Shown piece by piece: positions 32,946-35,934 of a stretch of DNA of 35,934 bases. The position numbers and the translations under genes were made by a program. The notes beneath the pieces were generated by a model. The model was not told the origin of the DNA, ran no database searches, and was given only the letters and a program-made list of their open reading frames with translations. Source of the DNA: Flavobacteriales bacterium (lineage in GTDB: Bacteria > Bacteroidota > Bacteroidia > Flavobacteriales_F > PHOS-HE28); assembly GCA_016787995.1 (NCBI GenBank), contig JAEUTB010000053.1, positions 1 through 35,934 on the forward strand, written 5' to 3'. Position 1 is the first letter of the stretch, and every line of letters begins with the position of its first letter.

Positions 32946-33266
32946 TCACATGAAGCCTAATTCCAGCTGCGCCGCCTCGCTCATCATCGTCCTGTCCCAC
33001 GCCGGCTCAAAGGTGATCTCCACCTTGGCGCCGTTCACACCTTGCACACTGGCCACCTTCTGCTCCACTTCGCCGGGCAGGGTCCCCGCCACCGGGCACG
33101 CCGGACTGGTCAAGGTCATCTTGATGTACACGCTGGCGTCGTCGTGGATCACCACATCGTAGATCAGCCCCAGCTCGTAGATGTCCACGGGGATCTCCGG
33201 GTCGTACACGCTCTTGAGCATGTCGATGACACGTTCTTCCAGGTGTTTCTTGTCCTCAGGTGTCAT
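32946..33266 (-). CDS. DUF59/MIP18-type iron-sulfur assembly protein
   Basis: 106 residues, a single DUF59 domain: VIDMLKSVYDPEIPVDIYELGLIYDV, then TLTSPACPVAGTLPGEVE with the conserved C57, then VEITFEPAWDRTMMSEAAQLELGF. Members of this family (SufT-like, MIP18) help mature or insert Fe-S clusters. The ATG overlaps the sufE stop as ATGA, showing translational coupling in the suf operon. It lacks the N-terminal extension of full SufT proteins, so it is the short Bacteroidota form. Confidence 0.9.
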   Translation of the reverse strand: MTPEDKKHLEERVIDMLKSVYDPEIPVDIYELGLIYDVVIHDDASVYIKMTLTSPACPVAGTLPGEVEQKVASVQGVNGAKVEITFEPAWDRTMMSEAAQLELGFM

Positions 33267-33694
33267 GACTTGGAAGAGTAAGCGAGGGCGTAACGCTTCA
33301 TCTGATCGAGCATCGCGACCAATCCGTTGCTGCGGTTCGGGGACAAATGCTCGCGCAGCCCGATGGCATCGATGAACGTGAGCGGGGTGTTCAGGATCTC
33401 CTGCGGTGTGCGGTCGTTCAATACACGGACCAGCAAGGCAACGAGGCCCTTGGTGATCATCGCGTCGCTGTCGGCAGTGAAATGGACGAGACCGTTCTTG
33501 TGCTCAGCGTTGAGCCACACGCGCGATTGACAGCCGCGCACGATGTTCTCCTCGGTCTTCTTCTCCGGCGCAATGACGGGAAGGTCCTTGCCCAGCTCGA
33601 TCAGGTGCTCGTAGCGGTCCTGCCAGTCGGAGAACATGGCGAACTCGTCCACGACTTCTTGTTGGGCTTGGGCTAAGGAATTCATATCGGTCAT
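33263..33694 (-). CDS. sufE: Cysteine desulfuration protein SufE
   Basis: 143 residues. C55 in VRGCQSRVW is the sulfur acceptor, and flanking SufE motifs are present (FSDWQDRYEHLIELGKDLP, FTADSDAMITKGLVALLVRV, LREHLSPNRSNGL). It takes persulfide sulfur from SufS and passes it to the SufBCD scaffold. Its ATG overlaps the stop of the lipoprotein gene, and its stop overlaps the next ATG, both as ATGA. A second in-frame ATG three codons later is possible. Confidence 0.94.
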   Translation of the reverse strand: MTDMNSLAQAQQEVVDEFAMFSDWQDRYEHLIELGKDLPVIAPEKKTEENIVRGCQSRVWLNAEHKNGLVHFTADSDAMITKGLVALLVRVLNDRTPQEILNTPLTFIDAIGLREHLSPNRSNGLVAMLDQMKRYALAYSSKS

Positions 33695-34086
33695 TCAGCC
33701 GGGCTGAATTTGTTGGACGACAGATCGAAAACGAGGTTGGCGTCTCGATCATCAATGCGTCGACGGATCATAACCCGATCGGCATCAAGCCACTGCAAGT
33801 CCAGCACCCCACCCTCGTAAGAACCCTTCCCTTCACCCAGGTCGTAGTCGAAGAACCACTTGGTTCCATTCTTCTCGAAACCAAGACACCATCTCTCAGC
33901 AGCTAGAGCGTTTGCCTGGGTGTCCCGCCAATAGAACACGGTAGCCTTAATGCTGCTGTCCTGTGAAGCACGAGTCACCCAAACAGAATCAGGAAAGTTC
34001 ACCGAGGATGCAGTTCGGGCCGAGTCTGAATGACTACAGCCGTTAAGTAGCAATGTGATAAATGCTATGAATAGGACACTCTTCAT
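33691..34086 (-). CDS. Small lipoprotein inserted in the suf operon
   Basis: 131 residues from ATG 34086. The start is chosen for its lipoprotein signal peptide MKSVLFIAFITLLLNGC with lipobox cysteine C17, and for its ATGA overlap with the sufS stop. The mature part is polar (WFFDYDLGEGKGSYEGG, LQWLDADRVMIRRRIDDRDA), and I recognise no family. It is an odd member for a cytosolic Fe-S assembly operon. GC content is visibly lower than in its neighbours (about 40% at 34021-34080 and 48% at 33841-33900, against about 60% in sufS), suggesting a later arrival. Both ends nevertheless overlap neighbours by four bases, so it is translationally coupled to sufS and sufE. Confidence 0.8.
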   Translation of the reverse strand: MKSVLFIAFITLLLNGCSHSDSARTASSVNFPDSVWVTRASQDSSIKATVFYWRDTQANALAAERWCLGFEKNGTKWFFDYDLGEGKGSYEGGVLDLQWLDADRVMIRRRIDDRDANLVFDLSSNKFSPAE

Positions 34087-35366
34087 CGCAACATCTTCAC
34101 TGCTTTCTTCACCCCAGCGACCAGCGCATCCACCTCCGCGATCGTATTGAAACACGCAAAGCTCGCCCGCGTTGTCCCGCTCACACCGAAGCGCTCCATC
34201 AGCGGTTGGGTGCAGTGGTGGCCCGTGCGCACGGCAATGCCTTGTTGGTCGAGCAAGGTGCCGAGGTCGTAGTGGTGCACACCGTCAATGACGAAGCTGA
34301 TCACACCCACTTTCTCCTTCGCCGTGCCAATGATGCGCAGGCCGTCTATAGCAAGAAGTTCCTTGGTGGCGTGCTCCAGCAGCATGTGCTCGTGTGCGGC
34401 GAATGCCGACTTGCCTCGCTCCGCCGAAGCCTTGGCGAAGGCGAAGTCGTAATCCTCCATCCAGCGGAAGGCCTCGCCCAGCCCGATGATGCCGGCGATG
34501 TGCGGCGTGCCCGCCTCGAACTTGAAGGGCAGCTTGGCGTAGGTGGTCTTCTCGAAGGTGACCACGTCGATCATCTCGCCACCGCCCTGCCAGGGAGGCA
34601 TGCGCTCCAGCAGTTCCTCGCGGCCGTAGAGCACCCCGGTTCCGGTGGGACCGTAGGCCTTGTGCCCGCTGAAGGCGTAGAGGTCGCAGCTGAGGTCCTG
34701 CACGTCGATGTCCAGGTGCGCGATCGCTTGCGCGCCATCCACCACGGTGATGATGCCCCGCTTCTTGGCTTCGGCGATCAGCTCCTTCACGGGATTGATC
34801 GTGCCCAGCGTGTTGCTGACATGGCTGATGGTGAGGATGCGGGTGCGATCAGAGAATTGGTCGATCAGATGATCAGATGATCCTAATGCCAGCTCACCGG
34901 AGTCGGTCACCGGGATCACCTTCAGCTTCGCTCCATGCCGCTCGCAGGCCATCTGCCACGGAACAATGTTCGCGTGGTGCTCCATCTCGGAGATCAGCAC
35001 TTCATCACCGGGTTTCAGCAGCAACTGCCCCAGGCTGAACGCCGCCAGGTTCATGCTCGCCGTGGTGCCACTGGTGAAGATCACCTCGTGCGCGTGCTTC
35101 GCGTTGATGTGCTTGCGGATGATCTCCCGAGCGGCCTCCTGCGCCTCGGTGGCCTTGGTGCTCAGCGTATGCACGCCGCGGTGCACGTTGGCGTTGATCG
35201 TGGCGTAGTAGGCGCTCTCGGCTTTGATCACGCGGCGCGGCTTCTGGCTGGTCGCAGCGTTGTCGAAGTACACTAGCGGCTTGCCGTGCACCAGTTCCTT
35301 CAGGATCGGGAACTGCGCACGGATCTCCTCCACGTTGATGGCTGGTTGCACCGCTGCAGATTTCAT
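34083..35366 (-). CDS. sufS: Cysteine desulfurase SufS
   Basis: 427 residues from ATG 35366. Upstream in-frame codons to 35417 exist, but they fall in the palindromic spacer and match no known SufS start. PLP lysine K236 lies in AFSGHKAYGPTGTG, and the persulfide cysteine C385 in RTGHHCTQPLM. Other class V motifs are present (YFDNAATSQKP, VHRGVHTLS, FTSGTTASMNLA, SEMEHHANIVPWQ). It takes sulfur from cysteine to form alanine plus enzyme persulfide, delivered to SufE. It lies between sufD and the lipoprotein gene on the same strand. Confidence 0.95.
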   Translation of the reverse strand: MKSAAVQPAINVEEIRAQFPILKELVHGKPLVYFDNAATSQKPRRVIKAESAYYATINANVHRGVHTLSTKATEAQEAAREIIRKHINAKHAHEVIFTSGTTASMNLAAFSLGQLLLKPGDEVLISEMEHHANIVPWQMACERHGAKLKVIPVTDSGELALGSSDHLIDQFSDRTRILTISHVSNTLGTINPVKELIAEAKKRGIITVVDGAQAIAHLDIDVQDLSCDLYAFSGHKAYGPTGTGVLYGREELLERMPPWQGGGEMIDVVTFEKTTYAKLPFKFEAGTPHIAGIIGLGEAFRWMEDYDFAFAKASAERGKSAFAAHEHMLLEHATKELLAIDGLRIIGTAKEKVGVISFVIDGVHHYDLGTLLDQQGIAVRTGHHCTQPLMERFGVSGTTRASFACFNTIAEVDALVAGVKKAVKMLR

Positions 35367-35382
35367 GTAGGCGAATGCATTG

Positions 35383-35476
35383 AACCGCGACGACGCGACG
35401 ACGCAACGAATGCGCAACGCAATTCAAAGCGAACAAGAACGTAGCGTTCCCGTTGCGCCGTTGCGTCGTCGCGGTT
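35383..35476. repeat. Nested three-tier palindrome between sufD and sufS
   Basis: Outer arms: AACCGCGACGACG plus CAACG (35383-35408, with an extra CGACGACG) against CGTTGCGTCGTCGCGGTT (35459-35476). Middle arms: GCGCAACG (35412-35419) and CGTTGCGC (35451-35458). Inner arms: GAACG (35437-35441) and CGTTC (35445-35449). It fills most of the 115-bp gap and has no T-tract, so it looks like a REP/BIME-type element or an mRNA-stabilising structure inside the operon. Confidence 0.75.
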
Positions 35477-35481
35477 GGTCC

Positions 35482-35934
35482 TCATAGTGCAGCGAGCTTC
35501 CTGTCGATGAGCGCAGTCAAGACCGCCCTCCAATCCTCGTTCTGCACGCGCTCCACCACCTCGGTGATGAAGGCATGGGCCATCAGCTTGCGCGCCTCGG
35601 CCTCGCTCACCCCGCGGCTGCGCAGGTAGAACAGGCCCTTCTCGTCCAAGCGGCCGATGGTGCACCCGTGGCTGCACTTCACGTCGTCCGCGTAGATCTC
35701 CAGCTCGGGCTTGGTGTACACCTTGGCGACGTCGCCGAGCAGGATGTTCGCGTTGCTCTGGTAGGCCCGTGTGCGCTGGGCGTCCTGCTTCACATACACC
35801 TTGCCGTTGAACACGCTGGTGCCCTTGCCCGCCACGATGCCCTTGTAGAGCTCGTCGCTGGTGCAGTCCGGCACGTCGTGACCGATGTAGGTGTGGTTGT
35901 CGCAGTGCGTGGTGCCGTTCAGCAGGTACACGCC
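35482..35934 (-). CDS. sufD: SufD, Fe-S scaffold subunit, 5' end outside the window
   Basis: The last 150 residues of a SufB/SufD-family protein; the frame is still open at the window edge. Typical C-terminal motifs are seen: DELYKGIVAGKGTSVFNGKV, VKQDAQRTRAYQSNANILL, KPELEIYADDVKCSHGCTIG, LFYLRSRGVSEAEARKLM. SufD pairs with SufB and SufC to build clusters. Placement directly before sufS, as in common Bacteroidota sufBCDS order, and the short VQNEDWRAVLTALIDRKL tail favour SufD over SufB. Confidence 0.88.
   Translation of the reverse strand, partial: GVYLLNGTTHCDNHTYIGHDVPDCTSDELYKGIVAGKGTSVFNGKVYVKQDAQRTRAYQSNANILLGDVAKVYTKPELEIYADDVKCSHGCTIGRLDEKGLFYLRSRGVSEAEARKLMAHAFITEVVERVQNEDWRAVLTALIDRKLAAL

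Overview
The window looks like a GC-rich member of the Bacteroidota, most likely a Flavobacteriales-type bacterium. The evidence is several secreted proteins with type IX secretion (T9SS) C-terminal sorting domains (types A and B), the Bacteroidota-type amidophosphoribosyltransferase beginning (M)SDAIKHECGIA, a SiaB-family (DUF6272) protein, DUF2480 beside suf genes, and repeated -7 promoter boxes of the form TAnnTTTG or TAnnTTCG. No mobile-element genes, CRISPR arrays or rRNA genes were seen.

Layout. 1-5309 (+): the 3' part of a beta-helix T9SS cargo protein, a small LytTR regulator, and a large internally duplicated beta-helix T9SS protein. 5362-6020: tRNA-Ala(GGC) with promoter and terminator, a broken tRNA-like copy carrying a palindrome, and a long inverted repeat that may be a structured RNA. 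6022-9870: an HD-domain/polyphosphate kinase 1 fusion (-), divergent from a tandem SiaB-like ATPase protein (+). 9961-14788: a 43-residue small protein, an aldehyde dehydrogenase of the 2-aminomuconate semialdehyde type (-), a sensor kinase/response regulator pair (+) and an atypical short-chain dehydrogenase (-). 14904-22569 (+): three T9SS cargo genes that share domains, followed by a small secreted carboxypeptidase-regulatory-like protein. 22622-24183 (+): 3-hydroxyanthranilate dioxygenase and ACMS decarboxylase. 24195-28058 (-): a giant T9SS type B protein. 28251-30152 (+): a PurF-type glutamine amidotransferase. 30146-32251 (-): a secreted HExxH metalloprotease-like protein. 32340-35934 (-): the end of a suf iron-sulfur operon (sufD, sufS, a lipoprotein, sufE, a DUF59 gene, DUF2480).

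How the parts relate. The dioxygenase, decarboxylase and aldehyde dehydrogenase are three consecutive steps of the kynurenine/3-hydroxyanthranilate route (3-HAA to ACMS to AMS to 2-aminomuconate). They sit in two loci separated by the two-component system and the T9SS cargo genes. In the suf block, sufS, lipoprotein, sufE and the DUF59 gene are chained by four-base ATGA overlaps.

Most unusual features: the HD-PPK1 fusion; two genes (a tRNA and DUF2480) whose 3' ends have been duplicated together with a palindrome, which in DUF2480 supplies the new stop codon; a nested three-tier palindrome between sufD and sufS; a low-GC lipoprotein gene spliced into the suf operon; and an unassigned 115-nt inverted repeat.
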